Source: Candidatus Poseidonia sp.
GTDB lineage: Archaea; Thermoplasmatota; Poseidoniia; Poseidoniales; Poseidoniaceae
DNA: 36,360 nt
Reading direction: 5' to 3'
Assembly (NCBI GenBank): GCA_023254365.1
Contig: JALRLQ010000007.1
Span: 1 to 36,360, forward strand
Below the pieces are notes generated by a model. It was not told the DNA's origin. It searched no databases and saw nothing but the letters and a program-made list of their open reading frames with translations. This document shows, in pieces, positions 17,401-24,896 of this stretch (the first letter of the stretch is position 1; each line of letters starts with the position of its first letter). The translations under genes were made by a program, and so were the position numbers.

Positions 17401-19312
17401 GTTCAAACTTGACTTGAACCTCAAGATAATCATGCTCGCTGACATCCGTCGTGCCCTCAACCGAGAGGGTGTTCCCTGACAAATAGAGCGACTGGTTCAC
17501 CGGCGCAGACATGTCCACGTCGTGTCCCAAGCCATCGCCGCCAGGAGGTGGATCAACAATGACGCCCCCGTTGTCTTCAAGCGGCGTGCAGGTGCGTCCG
17601 AGCACCCGGTCAAGCGCACAAGAAGCGTCAACCAAGCCGAAGCCCCACTTGTCGTTCCATCGGTTTGAGACGTCCGGTTCAGAGGCCGAGCCGCGAGCTT
17701 CGGAGGAGTTGCGAAGGATGTTGCGCACCGTCTCCGGGTCGAGCGTGTCGTCCGCCTGAAGCATGATGGCGACAATGCCTGAGACGACAGGGGTCGCCAT
17801 GCTCGTGCCGTCCTTTGAATCGTAATCGTTGTCGGCGAGGGGACGTTCAGGTTGGCCGGGGAAGGAGGGGCCGGTGGCGGCCGTGGCCGACATGATGGCG
17901 GTGCCGAAGGCGGTCAAATCCGGTTTCAATTCGTCCCATTCATCGTCGTCGCCGTCGTCCAAACGGGGGCCGAAGTTGGAGTAGGAAGCGATCACATCGT
18001 CGGTGCGGTTGACGGAGTTTCGGTCGTTGACCGATCCGATGGAAATTGCACCGTCAGCGCTGGCTGGAGAGGGGACGCGTTTGCTACCGTCGTTACCCAT
18101 GGCAACCACGCACACGATGCCTGCGTCCCTGGCATCGTTGACCAAGCGGGCCTCTGCACCCGAGCCGTTGTCTCCTTCATCGTCGGGGTTGAGGGGTGTG
18201 CCAACCGAACCAAAGGACATCGATGCAACATCGATACCACGGCTGGACTCGTTGTTGCCCCAATCGGTGTTTTTGTTGTTGATCATCCATTGAATACCGT
18301 TCAGCGAGGATTGCGAATTGGTGCCACCTGCATCGGTCAGGACCTTGATATCGACCAAGTAGGCACCCATGCCCGTGCCGGTATGCACGCGTTGCGAACC
18401 GCCGGTACCGAGAGCCGTGGCAGCCACGTGGGTGCCATGTCCTTGTCCGTCATCAGGATCGTCCGTGCCGTCCGGGTTGGAGGCAGTTGAAGTGGCGTCG
18501 TAACCAGCCACCCATTTCTGGTCGTTGTAACTGGTCGCATCGCTGTCCGGCTCATCGTCGATGTCGTCAAAGTCGTTCAAGGCACGGTGCTCGTTGTCAA
18601 CCCCGGTATCCAGCACGGCGATGACCACGCCTTCGCCGGTGTAGCCGCGGGCATAGGCACTGGCCGTGTACACGTCCGATGGCATGGCCCTTGCAGCCTC
18701 TGAAGCCACGCCGTTGAAGGGAATCATCACGTTTTGCATCTCGATGACGACGACGCCGGGAAGCATGTAGATGTCCATGAGCGCACTCACGGGAACCTTG
18801 TCCACCACCACGGAATCAATTGATGTCATCACTTGGAACCACGCACCGTTGGAGGTTCCAATCCACCCGTGCTCCTCGAGCACCGACTCAAGTTGGGCCA
18901 CCTCCTCAGCGTTGGGCGCCCACGCATAATCCACGACGATGGCCACCGTCTTTCGCCCGTCAGGACCGACGATGGCCGTGGGCGAAACCGAGGATTGACC
19001 GTCCAAGACTCGTTGCAAGCGATCGTCCATGCCGTTCCAATCCAAATCGGGCCCGTAGGAGAGCCACCACATGTCGGGCTCTTCGGAGGGCCGGTCGCCT
19101 CGGTCGATGAGACGTGTCGGACGTTCACACAGGTCCTCGCCGCACATCAAAGGAGGCAATCCTTCGATCAAAATGGGCGGGGCATGCGTGGGAACGGGTT
19201 CGCTTTCAACGTCGTTGGAGAGGGCAAACGCACTCACGTCTGCCAGCAAGATGACGGCCGAGAACAGCAAGGCGGCCGCGATACGGCTGGAGCCGTTTTT
19301 CCTACCCATCAT
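14453..19312 (-). CDS. Giant membrane-anchored subtilisin-like serine protease with C-terminal zinc ribbon
   Basis: A 1,619-residue exported S8 peptidase. It has a signal segment (residues 10-30), an inhibitor-I9-like propeptide (about 120-195) and a catalytic domain with the full triad: D235 in VIAVLDTGVD, H292 in GHGTHVA and S504 in GTSMATP, plus the oxyanion Asn in AMGNDGS (about 407). PKD/CARDB-like beta domains follow, then a beta-propeller-like region rich in VAWTRR, VLAWVEG and similar strands. A membrane helix (LGLVGFLAAVVVIL) leads to an acidic, probably coiled-coil cytoplasmic stretch and a terminal zinc ribbon with two CxxC pairs (CPSC and CPVC). GAGGTGG precedes the ATG pair at 19312/19309. 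The frame is open upstream, but that part overlaps the rhomboid gene. Likely role: extracellular protein degradation or surface-protein maturation. Confidence 0.88.
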   Translation of the reverse strand: MMGRKNGSSRIAAALLFSAVILLADVSAFALSNDVESEPVPTHAPPILIEGLPPLMCGEDLCERPTRLIDRGDRPSEEPDMWWLSYGPDLDWNGMDDRLQRVLDGQSSVSPTAIVGPDGRKTVAIVVDYAWAPNAEEVAQLESVLEEHGWIGTSNGAWFQVMTSIDSVVVDKVPVSALMDIYMLPGVVVIEMQNVMIPFNGVASEAARAMPSDVYTASAYARGYTGEGVVIAVLDTGVDNEHRALNDFDDIDDEPDSDATSYNDQKWVAGYDATSTASNPDGTDDPDDGQGHGTHVAATALGTGGSQRVHTGTGMGAYLVDIKVLTDAGGTNSQSSLNGIQWMINNKNTDWGNNESSRGIDVASMSFGSVGTPLNPDDEGDNGSGAEARLVNDARDAGIVCVVAMGNDGSKRVPSPASADGAISIGSVNDRNSVNRTDDVIASYSNFGPRLDDGDDDEWDELKPDLTAFGTAIMSATAATGPSFPGQPERPLADNDYDSKDGTSMATPVVSGIVAIMLQADDTLDPETVRNILRNSSEARGSASEPDVSNRWNDKWGFGLVDASCALDRVLGRTCTPLEDNGGVIVDPPPGGDGLGHDVDMSAPVNQSLYLSGNTLSVEGTTDVSEHDYLEVQVKFEQFYEDGESTELTNWLGADGTVEDWYFDITVDDDWVDADETYTLVYARALNAEGEASMVDLRVIRFARMSVTINEPSLGTPLVGLVEFEGSTEGTEHDRIEYKIDNGDWVVGDTLTFQEEGAQDWSFTWDSTTVGDGSHRISVRMVNASDLASDVLKRTYEIDNLPAAPDFAFAGSVGVYDGGLPVNSAVAGTVLEVRFGLRNIGDMDADEVYLTLEGEGSASSTYPSEGKVTSLEQGESVQVTLYWWATEAGTHDVTLSLDPTQQYSDPDRSNNVYTFSFQVDERPLQPMLRFLPGSARTQPEIPAPGSPYDIQLRVDNLGQGDATNLNLGLERWMEGIGWQRLDDQGLNLVPGSSTTSGYTFARFADIADEEGAVSYRAVLSGSGVELAHSEMRFNVTIGDLYLGSKVGVSLAVREVPVDFVGLEDGGLLFTTKDGELHVRTVTSTLSMPGGVMLEEAWGGELAVYQRDDGLVQVAWTRRSLSAEGYVLTDIAMTSISAAGKTTPKHYHMQPLKLSEGAYYGFSFDQYDGTMVLAGYHRDLSTSGSWQDITSLFVISSSTPDKGNSWGNPVTVLSNIDIRPGDVQQLGVAMGEEYLHIVYQEYREDVTGIERVGLMYTHGPFSSSSWSFQYSIGDEAMHPHIDVIVEDEEDRLVLAWVEGQGKTANVVTVTTNAVWSNEVVHRTNAPGVSNLGLASRDEGVYLFYDEINVYGPVSRMGLIASSEGDSVAGLSNMLFEGYTFGIGLMEDDTIVCTVTPSGSYSFSKVVSLSGSTSNVGSPGLLDTLFDYLPGGSDEAKYRILGLSLLGLVGFLAAVVVILRRSHTEMEELEAALEEEADTVELMITPEQDEGPLLSVVDDEEVLTVRESAVAVLEDEPETLANELEKKLEEGEGNARLERRMKRKQQREMSEMAAALQAGLPPIPLPMPLPDAAPAPLPSAPLPLPDLKREAQCPSCQAHFSVKDLMLKRTTCPVCNTGFDL

Positions 19313-19391
19313 ACCACCTCGCAGTCCCTGTGACGCCTTGCCCACCTTTGATTCTATCCACCGATGTATCACGCCGTCATCCGTTTCAGCG

Positions 19392-20444
19392 TTAATTTCG
19401 GACGGTTGGCCATTCAAAATGCGCTGCGAGTGCAGAGCACTGGACATGCGGCCCGGTACTGCGCTCAACCAAGCCCAGCGGCGCATCGCATTCAGGACAC
19501 GTGCCAGCATCAGCAAGATGTTCCATCCATGCTGTACGCGTTTCGGGCTCATCGCTGGCCTGGAGCAAATTTTTCATCGTTGAGCGGAGATGTTTGGGCA
19601 CCTCCAACCCTCGCGCTGTCCACGGGTCGTCGACCGTCCGCAGGTCCACCATCGACGCTTTGATGCGTTTGCGCTTGGCGGATTGGGCGTCTCGATGGCT
19701 TGGCCCGCCGTCAACAACACCCAACTCCACCGGCCCGCCTTTGGCAACCCATGGCAACACGGCATAGGCCGCCACAAAACCGCCGATGTGGGCCATGTGG
19801 GCAATGCCGCTTGAAACCCCAGATTCCATGGTGGCCAAGGCCCTTGCCAGTTCCAAACCGAAATACAGCAAGGCGATGAGCACCACCGGCCAAGGGCGAA
19901 TAAGCAACAAGGGGAAAGGAATCTCGTCCTTTGGCCATCCTGCCAAATACGCACCCAGCAAGCCAAACGCCGCCCCGGAAGCGCCCAAGGCCGGCGACAT
20001 GGACGAGGCGTTGAACATCACCCAGCCCAAGGAGCCTCCCAACAGACCGATGATGTACACCGTTGCGAAGCGGCGGCTACCGAGCCGCTGCTCAAGCGGG
20101 ACACCGACCAAGGCCAAGATGATGACGTTGCCAAGCACGTGCATGAGATCGCCCTGACTGTGCAAGAAGCCCGCTGAAAGCAAGGTGTGCCAGAACATCG
20201 GGTCGGTTGTGCGCGCCGGAACCAGAACGAAATCACTCCACACCCAGTAGTACACCCACCCCCACGAAGCGAACAGTGACCACAACACCTGAACCACGGA
20301 GCCCAACAGAACACTGACCGTCACGCCCATCGCCAACGAGGTTTGCGACCGGACAGCGTACACCAACGGTGCGATGACGGCGAGGAACCACAGCACGAGG
20401 AGGAACCATTCCGCCGTGTTGAACAGCGTCATGGCGAAGGGCAT
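19392..20444 (-). CDS. Rhomboid family intramembrane serine protease with C-terminal extension
   Basis: This 350-residue polytopic protein carries the rhomboid dyad: Ser156 in GASGAAFG and His219 in AHMAHIGGF. The upstream HVLGN motif (H102, N106) forms the oxyanion site. About seven membrane helices fill residues 12-235. The remaining roughly 115 residues are soluble, starting with a basic stretch (KRKRIK) and ending in a partial zinc-ribbon-like segment (CPEC, then one further Cys), so metal binding is doubtful. Rhomboids cleave transmembrane segments of single-pass proteins. The next gene downstream on the same strand is a giant single-pass subtilase, 79 bases away, which makes it a candidate substrate or partner (inference). 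It diverges from the haem-export ABC gene. ATG 20432 is an alternative start. Confidence 0.88.
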   Translation of the reverse strand: MPFAMTLFNTAEWFLLVLWFLAVIAPLVYAVRSQTSLAMGVTVSVLLGSVVQVLWSLFASWGWVYYWVWSDFVLVPARTTDPMFWHTLLSAGFLHSQGDLMHVLGNVIILALVGVPLEQRLGSRRFATVYIIGLLGGSLGWVMFNASSMSPALGASGAAFGLLGAYLAGWPKDEIPFPLLLIRPWPVVLIALLYFGLELARALATMESGVSSGIAHMAHIGGFVAAYAVLPWVAKGGPVELGVVDGGPSHRDAQSAKRKRIKASMVDLRTVDDPWTARGLEVPKHLRSTMKNLLQASDEPETRTAWMEHLADAGTCPECDAPLGLVERSTGPHVQCSALAAHFEWPTVRN

Positions 20445-20532
20445 GGTGTGGGCTCTGGGTCGTCCTCTTTGGAGTTATGCAAGCGGCGTGTGCCACAGGA
20501 GGGTTCTTGCAAGAGACCGTGACCCAAGCACC

Positions 20533-21750
20533 ATGGCGACCCCGGTGCTGACCCTTGACCAGGTCGAGGTCCGGCGCGGCATGAGCGTGGTGCTCAAGCA
20601 ACACACCTTGGAGGTTCATGGCGGAGACCTTGTGGCGCTGGTTGGCGCCAACGGCGCCGGAAAATCCACCCTGCTCGAAACTGCCGCCACCCTGTTGCCG
20701 CTCGAGCACGGTCACGTCAAGCACGGAAGCGTGGTCGTCATGGACGCAGAAGGGCGTCGGACAACCGGCCCGCATACCGTTGGCGTGGTGCTCCAAAAAA
20801 ACGGGATGCTGGGCAGTGAAGTGGTCGAAGAACACCTGCTTCTGGCGTGCTCCAAAAGCGGTTCAAGCATTGATGTGCATCCCTTTCTCGAAGCGTTGAA
20901 TCTGCGCCATCGTGCACAGGATTTGGTGGCCCATCTCTCGCAGGGGCAAGCGAGGAAAGTGGCTGTTCTGGCGGGGCTGTTGCCGGCATTTGCGAGCCAA
21001 GAACCCTGTCTCGTCCTGCTGGATGAGCCGGCCGCAGGCTTGGACGATGAGGCGGTCAACACCGTCTGCCAGTGGATGGCTCAGCTCCGAAAAGAGGGGC
21101 ATGCCCTGTTGGTTTGCACGCACGACGAGCGCATCCGACGGCAAGCCACATCCATCCACGACGTGAGCGAACAGACCTCCACCGCACAAACACCTGAAGA
21201 CGCATCGGCCATGGTGACGTCAACCTCTGTCTCAACACGCCCCATCTCGCGTGGCGCCTTTGGCGTGCAAACCCACCTGCGTACCATGCTGTGGCTCAAC
21301 ACCAATGGAATGGCAGCCCTCTTGACGCTGGGGGTTCTGCTTTCCCTGGGCTCCTTTATGGACGGGTTCTCGGCCATGCAACGCTTGGGAGCAGTGCTTG
21401 CGCCAGCACTGGCTGCTGGCCTTTGCGGTGAACCACTCGTGGCCGCCATGCGTGAAGAACGAGCCTCAACCTGGTGGCGTGCCATCGACGGCGGTGTGCC
21501 GCACGCCAGTTGGTTGCCGTTTGTCTTGGGTGTCGCCATCACCGCCGTTTCGACCGTTGGCCTGCAACAACCGCTGACCCTCGAGCACCTTGCCGTGGGT
21601 GGGGGACTGTGTTGGACGGTGTGGCACATGGTCCGTTGGTCTCAACGCTCGACTGAACGACTTGCACGGCCGCAAGCGGCACTCATCGGCTTGCTGACAC
21701 CCGTCCTCATCTTGCCCTATGCGCTGCTGTTGGATTTCTTGACACGATGA
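20533..21750 (+). CDS. ccmA: Haem exporter ABC protein, CcmA-CcmB-like fusion
   Basis: The 405-residue product is an ABC ATPase joined to a membrane domain. Residues 1-205 hold Walker A GANGAGKST (38-46), Q-loop VVLQKNG, signature LSQGQ (135-139), Walker B CLVLLDEP (159-166) and H-loop His197. A polar linker (about 210-248) leads to roughly 150 residues with four or five helices. There PLVAAMREERASTWWRAI resembles the CcmB loop in which acidic and arginine residues follow a helix. The next gene is ccmC, then a ccmD-like peptide, so haem or haem-related export for cytochrome c maturation is the likely role. CcmB is usually a separate protein of about 220 residues, so the membrane half here is short and divergent. 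ATG 20533 is chosen; the frame upstream overlaps the divergent rhomboid. The ATPase call is sure, the CcmB call moderate. Confidence 0.78.
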   Translation: MATPVLTLDQVEVRRGMSVVLKQHTLEVHGGDLVALVGANGAGKSTLLETAATLLPLEHGHVKHGSVVVMDAEGRRTTGPHTVGVVLQKNGMLGSEVVEEHLLLACSKSGSSIDVHPFLEALNLRHRAQDLVAHLSQGQARKVAVLAGLLPAFASQEPCLVLLDEPAAGLDDEAVNTVCQWMAQLRKEGHALLVCTHDERIRRQATSIHDVSEQTSTAQTPEDASAMVTSTSVSTRPISRGAFGVQTHLRTMLWLNTNGMAALLTLGVLLSLGSFMDGFSAMQRLGAVLAPALAAGLCGEPLVAAMREERASTWWRAIDGGVPHASWLPFVLGVAITAVSTVGLQQPLTLEHLAVGGGLCWTVWHMVRWSQRSTERLARPQAALIGLLTPVLILPYALLLDFLTR

Positions 21751-21789
21751 AAGCACCAAGTTCAAGGAGGAGGCGCATGAGCCGGCATC

Positions 21790-22479
21790 ATGCGGTTTGG
21801 GAACGCTTTGTTGTTCCTTGGTTTCGGCGGGTTGGGGACGACCTTGTTGCTCGCTCTGATATGGGCGCCCAGCGTCTCCATCGACGCTTTTGAATCACCT
21901 GCTGCACAACGAATATTCTACTGGCACGTCCCTGCTGCTTGGGCTGCGTTCATTGCCTTTGGCGCCTTGTTCATCGGTTCTGCCGGATGGTTGTTCAAGC
22001 GGTCCGAGAGGATGTGGCGCCTTCACGTGGCAGGGGCCGAAGCGGGGTTGGCCACCGGTTTGATGACCGTGTGGTCAGGGTGCGTTTGGGGGGCCGCCGA
22101 ATGGGGCACGCCTTGGGATTGGACCGATGTCCGCCTCAACACCTTTGGCCTCCTCACCTTGCTGGCGATTTACGTCGTTCTTGGGCGCAACAGTCAGCCC
22201 GACGGTGTGGAAACGCGAGACACCTTCGCTGCCTTTGGCCTCTATGGCTTCGTGTTGGTCCCGGTCACGTATGTCGCCACACGGATCTGGACGATTCGCC
22301 ATCCCGGCCCCGTGGTGGCGACCGGAGAAGGAAGTTCAATCAACAGCGACATGGGGTTGGTGCTGCTGTTCGCAGCCATTTCGTTCACGGTGTTCATCAT
22401 CGGCCACATCGCGGCATCCATGCGGCTCACCGCAATGGAGCAACGCCTTGAAGAACTGCAGCATGCTATGGACGGGTGA
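21790..22479 (+). CDS. ccmC: Haem exporter/handling protein CcmC
   Basis: This 229-residue protein with six predicted helices belongs to the haem-handling family (CcmC/CcmF/CcsA). It contains FYWHVPAAW with the first haem-ligand His, the tryptophan-rich WGAAEWGTPWDWTD motif and IWTIRHPG with the second His; all are diagnostic for CcmC. The protein presents haem at the outer membrane face for transfer during cytochrome c maturation. An AAGGAGGAGG lies 18 bases upstream, and a stop at 21778 in this frame excludes any longer start. That Shine-Dalgarno sequence is better placed for an out-of-frame ATG at 21777 that opens a 38-codon ORF. It lies between the CcmAB fusion and the CcmD-like gene. CcmE, CcmF, CcmG and CcmH are not in the window. 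Confidence 0.93.
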   Translation: MRFGNALLFLGFGGLGTTLLLALIWAPSVSIDAFESPAAQRIFYWHVPAAWAAFIAFGALFIGSAGWLFKRSERMWRLHVAGAEAGLATGLMTVWSGCVWGAAEWGTPWDWTDVRLNTFGLLTLLAIYVVLGRNSQPDGVETRDTFAAFGLYGFVLVPVTYVATRIWTIRHPGPVVATGEGSSINSDMGLVLLFAAISFTVFIIGHIAASMRLTAMEQRLEELQHAMDG

Positions 22480-22484
22480 GCACC

Positions 22485-22655
22485 ATGGAGGGCATGACAT
22501 ACCTGGCTATCGGATACTTCGGGATGCTGGTCGCCATCGCCTTGTGGACCTACACGGTGGTGCAACGTAGCCAGCGTCTTGAACAACGCTTGGCCTCCAT
22601 GGAAGCAGCGCTGCCCGCTGGCGGCGAGCAAACGCCCGCAAATGACGACGAGTGA
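22485..22655 (+). CDS. ccmD: CcmD-like small membrane protein
   Basis: The 56-residue ORF starts 5 bases after the ccmC stop. It encodes one membrane helix (about residues 6-24, LAIGYFGMLVAIALWTY) followed by a polar, mostly helical tail (QRSQRLEQRLASMEAAL) and an acidic end. Size, position directly after ccmC, a single N-terminal helix and an arginine-rich tail all match CcmD, a small partner that stabilises the CcmABC complex. Sequence similarity in this family is too weak to decide on its own, so the call rests on architecture and context. Confidence 0.7.
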   Translation: MEGMTYLAIGYFGMLVAIALWTYTVVQRSQRLEQRLASMEAALPAGGEQTPANDDE

Positions 22656-22713
22656 ACACCAAGCCAGCGCACACCTTCATAGTGCCCAGCCCGACACCGA
22701 GACGGGAAGGCGC

Positions 22714-23793
22714 ATGTCAACGGACCTCGGTGGAGAATTCTGTTTGGCCTGCGGGGCCGACCCACCGCTGTTTGGGGACCGCATGTGCGAACCCTGTTTG
22801 AGAGCACGAACCGTACTTGCAAAGGTCCCGGAAAACGTCCCCTGGGTCCGGTGCGCGCGTTGCGGTATCGTCGAGATTGAAGGCAAATGGGAAAGCACGA
22901 CAGAAGCCGAAATTTGGGATGAATTGCTGCACCGCAACCTCGTGGTCCACGAACGTGCGGAGGACCTTCAACTGGCCATGGAGCCCGTCAAAGTGTCGGA
23001 CCGTCACACCTTGCTCCACATTCAACTCGAAGGCGTCATTGACGACTTGCTGTTCCAAGAAGAGCACACCATGCGCGCTCGGATGGCCAACGGGGTGTGC
23101 CTGACCTGCACGCGAAGAGCAGGCAATTACTTCGAGGCGACGGTGCAATTGCGTTCCAGTGCGCGCCGTCTCACAGAATCGGAATTCCAGCGCTTGAGGG
23201 CCACCCTCGATGATGTCTTGGACAAACTTTCCGACGACCCGATGTTCTTCATCACCAACGAAGGACCCGTGACCGGTGGATACGACGTGGTGTTGGGAAG
23301 CAAGGGGCTGGCCCGTGCCTGGGGCCGGCATTTGGTCTCAGAATACGGAGGCATGGTCGTTGAAACCAATTCCACGGTTGGGCGCAAGGACGGTGTCGAC
23401 GTCACGCGCCTGACCTTGTTGTACCGCAAACCGGGCTACGAAATCGGCGACGTGGTCGCATGGCGAGGGCAACTGTGGAGGCCATCTGCGTGGACAAAAG
23501 AAGGTGCGATCATGGAACGGGTCGAACGACAGGAGCGAACGGGTGCCAGTTGGAGAGACCTCGAGTCGGCCAACGTGGTGGCGCAACTCCACGAAGCCTT
23601 GGAAGTTGAGTTCATCAACGAAGATGCGTCGGTGGGCGAATTCCTCGACCCCAACACGTGGAACATGGATTCGGTTCGACTCCCCTACGATCACACTCCT
23701 GGCCGAAAGGGCCTCCTCGTTCGCCACGAGGATGCGTGGCTTGCTCTGCCCTATTTGACCGTTGATTCAACACCACAACAGGAGGAAGCATGA
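22714..23793 (+). CDS. nmd3: NMD3-type 60S/50S ribosomal subunit export or maturation factor
   Basis: This 359-residue protein has the NMD3 N-terminal zinc modules: FCLACG with CEPC (C10, C13, C25, C28) and RCARCG (C47, C50). The conserved CTRRAGNYFEATVQLR follows, and the core contains PVTGGYDVVLGS and GVDVTRLTLLYRKPGYEIGD. In eukaryotes NMD3 binds the large ribosomal subunit and adapts it for nuclear export; archaeal homologues are presumed to act in large-subunit assembly. Start: ATG 22714 is preceded by GGGAAGG. An in-frame ATG at 22642 would overlap ccmD and add 24 residues without family features. It ends with an ATGA overlap into the isomerase gene, indicating translational coupling. 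The assignment is strong. Confidence 0.92.
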   Translation: MSTDLGGEFCLACGADPPLFGDRMCEPCLRARTVLAKVPENVPWVRCARCGIVEIEGKWESTTEAEIWDELLHRNLVVHERAEDLQLAMEPVKVSDRHTLLHIQLEGVIDDLLFQEEHTMRARMANGVCLTCTRRAGNYFEATVQLRSSARRLTESEFQRLRATLDDVLDKLSDDPMFFITNEGPVTGGYDVVLGSKGLARAWGRHLVSEYGGMVVETNSTVGRKDGVDVTRLTLLYRKPGYEIGDVVAWRGQLWRPSAWTKEGAIMERVERQERTGASWRDLESANVVAQLHEALEVEFINEDASVGEFLDPNTWNMDSVRLPYDHTPGRKGLLVRHEDAWLALPYLTVDSTPQQEEA

Positions 23794-24896
23794 TGGAACC
23801 TGATGTACACGAAGAAGGCCCCACCTTGGTGGATTTGGCACAACGGTTGGACAGCGAAGACATGATTGGCTTTTTGCGCCAAACCGTGAACGACCTTCGG
23901 CGAGGCTTCGCCGCCGTCAACGCCGAGGCTTTTCCTTGGTTGGATGGACTCAGACAAGCCCCTTGGACCGGTGTGCTCTGCTTGGGGATGGGAGGAAGTG
24001 CCGCCGGCGGGGATTTCCTCGCTGCCTTGACCTCGCAGCACGGGCACTGTCCTGTCGTGGTTCACCGAGATTACACCCTGCCAGCATGGTTTGACCCAAC
24101 ATGGTTGGTGCTGGCGACCAGCCACAGCGGCAACACCGAAGAAACGGTGCGTGCCGCCCATCTGGCCTTGCAAAACGACGCCACCGTCATCGTGATCGCC
24201 ACGGGAGGTGAACTTGCAGGCCTTCCAGAACTCTATCCCAACTGCCATTTGATTCCCAGCATCGGCGGACAGCCTCCACGAACGGCCTTTGGCCACCTCT
24301 TTTCTCGGCAGGTCGCCTGTTTGGAACACCTCGGCTTGATGCCCACCATGGCGCACGAACAGCGTGAAGCCATGTTTGAGCGCCTTCAAGCCAGCAACGA
24401 ACATTTCGACGCACTCGCCCAACCCGAGGGTGACATCGCTTTGCTGGCGGCCTCGTTGATGGACCGACCCATGGCGGTGCTCGGGCCAACTGAACTCGGT
24501 CCAGCACTGAATCGATTCAAGAACCAGATGAATGAAAACGCTGCTCGCTTTGTACGCACGGGCACCATCCCTGAGATGAACCACAACGAGAGCGTGGCCT
24601 GGGGTGGTGTCGGAGACGACGGGGACCCCTCGGCCGACGAGCAGGCGTTGTTGTTGCTCACCTGGAACGGCATGCACCCTCGTGTTCAGCAACGCTTGGA
24701 TTGGATGGTGGCTCACGCCACCACGGAAACGGCCTGGAACCTGGTTGGCGAAGGTGAATCCCTCCTGGAGTGCTTGCTGTACCACTGCTTGGTGATGGAT
24801 TGGTTGTCCACAACGTTGGCCTTGCTCCATGGAAAAGACCCGTCGGCGATTGCACCTATTCGCGCCTTGAAAGCCCACCTTGATTCGGTTCAGTAA
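23790..24896 (+). CDS. Bifunctional phosphoglucose/phosphomannose isomerase (SIS family)
   Basis: The 368-residue cytoplasmic enzyme interconverts glucose-6-P or mannose-6-P with fructose-6-P, linking glycolysis and gluconeogenesis to mannose-based glycans. Two SIS lobes are visible: LCLGMGGSAAGGDF and LATSHSGNTEETV in the first, then the family-typical GGQPPRTAFGHLF. EMNHNESVAWGG corresponds to the NHNE motif that carries the catalytic glutamate of archaeal PGI/PMI. Length fits, being slightly longer than the usual 300-350 residues. Its ATG overlaps the nmd3 stop (ATGA); a second ATG follows at 23793. The 3' end overlaps the convergent M23 gene by 7 bases. Confidence 0.93.
   Translation: MMEPDVHEEGPTLVDLAQRLDSEDMIGFLRQTVNDLRRGFAAVNAEAFPWLDGLRQAPWTGVLCLGMGGSAAGGDFLAALTSQHGHCPVVVHRDYTLPAWFDPTWLVLATSHSGNTEETVRAAHLALQNDATVIVIATGGELAGLPELYPNCHLIPSIGGQPPRTAFGHLFSRQVACLEHLGLMPTMAHEQREAMFERLQASNEHFDALAQPEGDIALLAASLMDRPMAVLGPTELGPALNRFKNQMNENAARFVRTGTIPEMNHNESVAWGGVGDDGDPSADEQALLLLTWNGMHPRVQQRLDWMVAHATTETAWNLVGEGESLLECLLYHCLVMDWLSTTLALLHGKDPSAIAPIRALKAHLDSVQ

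Noticed and set aside
19313..19552. 80-codon upstream extension of the subtilase frame
   Set aside because: It would place the signal peptide internally and overlap the rhomboid 3' end. GAGGTGG directly precedes the ATG pair at 19312/19309.
21777..21893. 38-codon ORF starting at a well-placed Shine-Dalgarno sequence and overlapping the ccmC start
   Set aside because: Its product (basic, no known domain) is read from the ccmC coding region in another frame. It may only reflect spacing of the ribosome site; there is no evidence that it is a gene.
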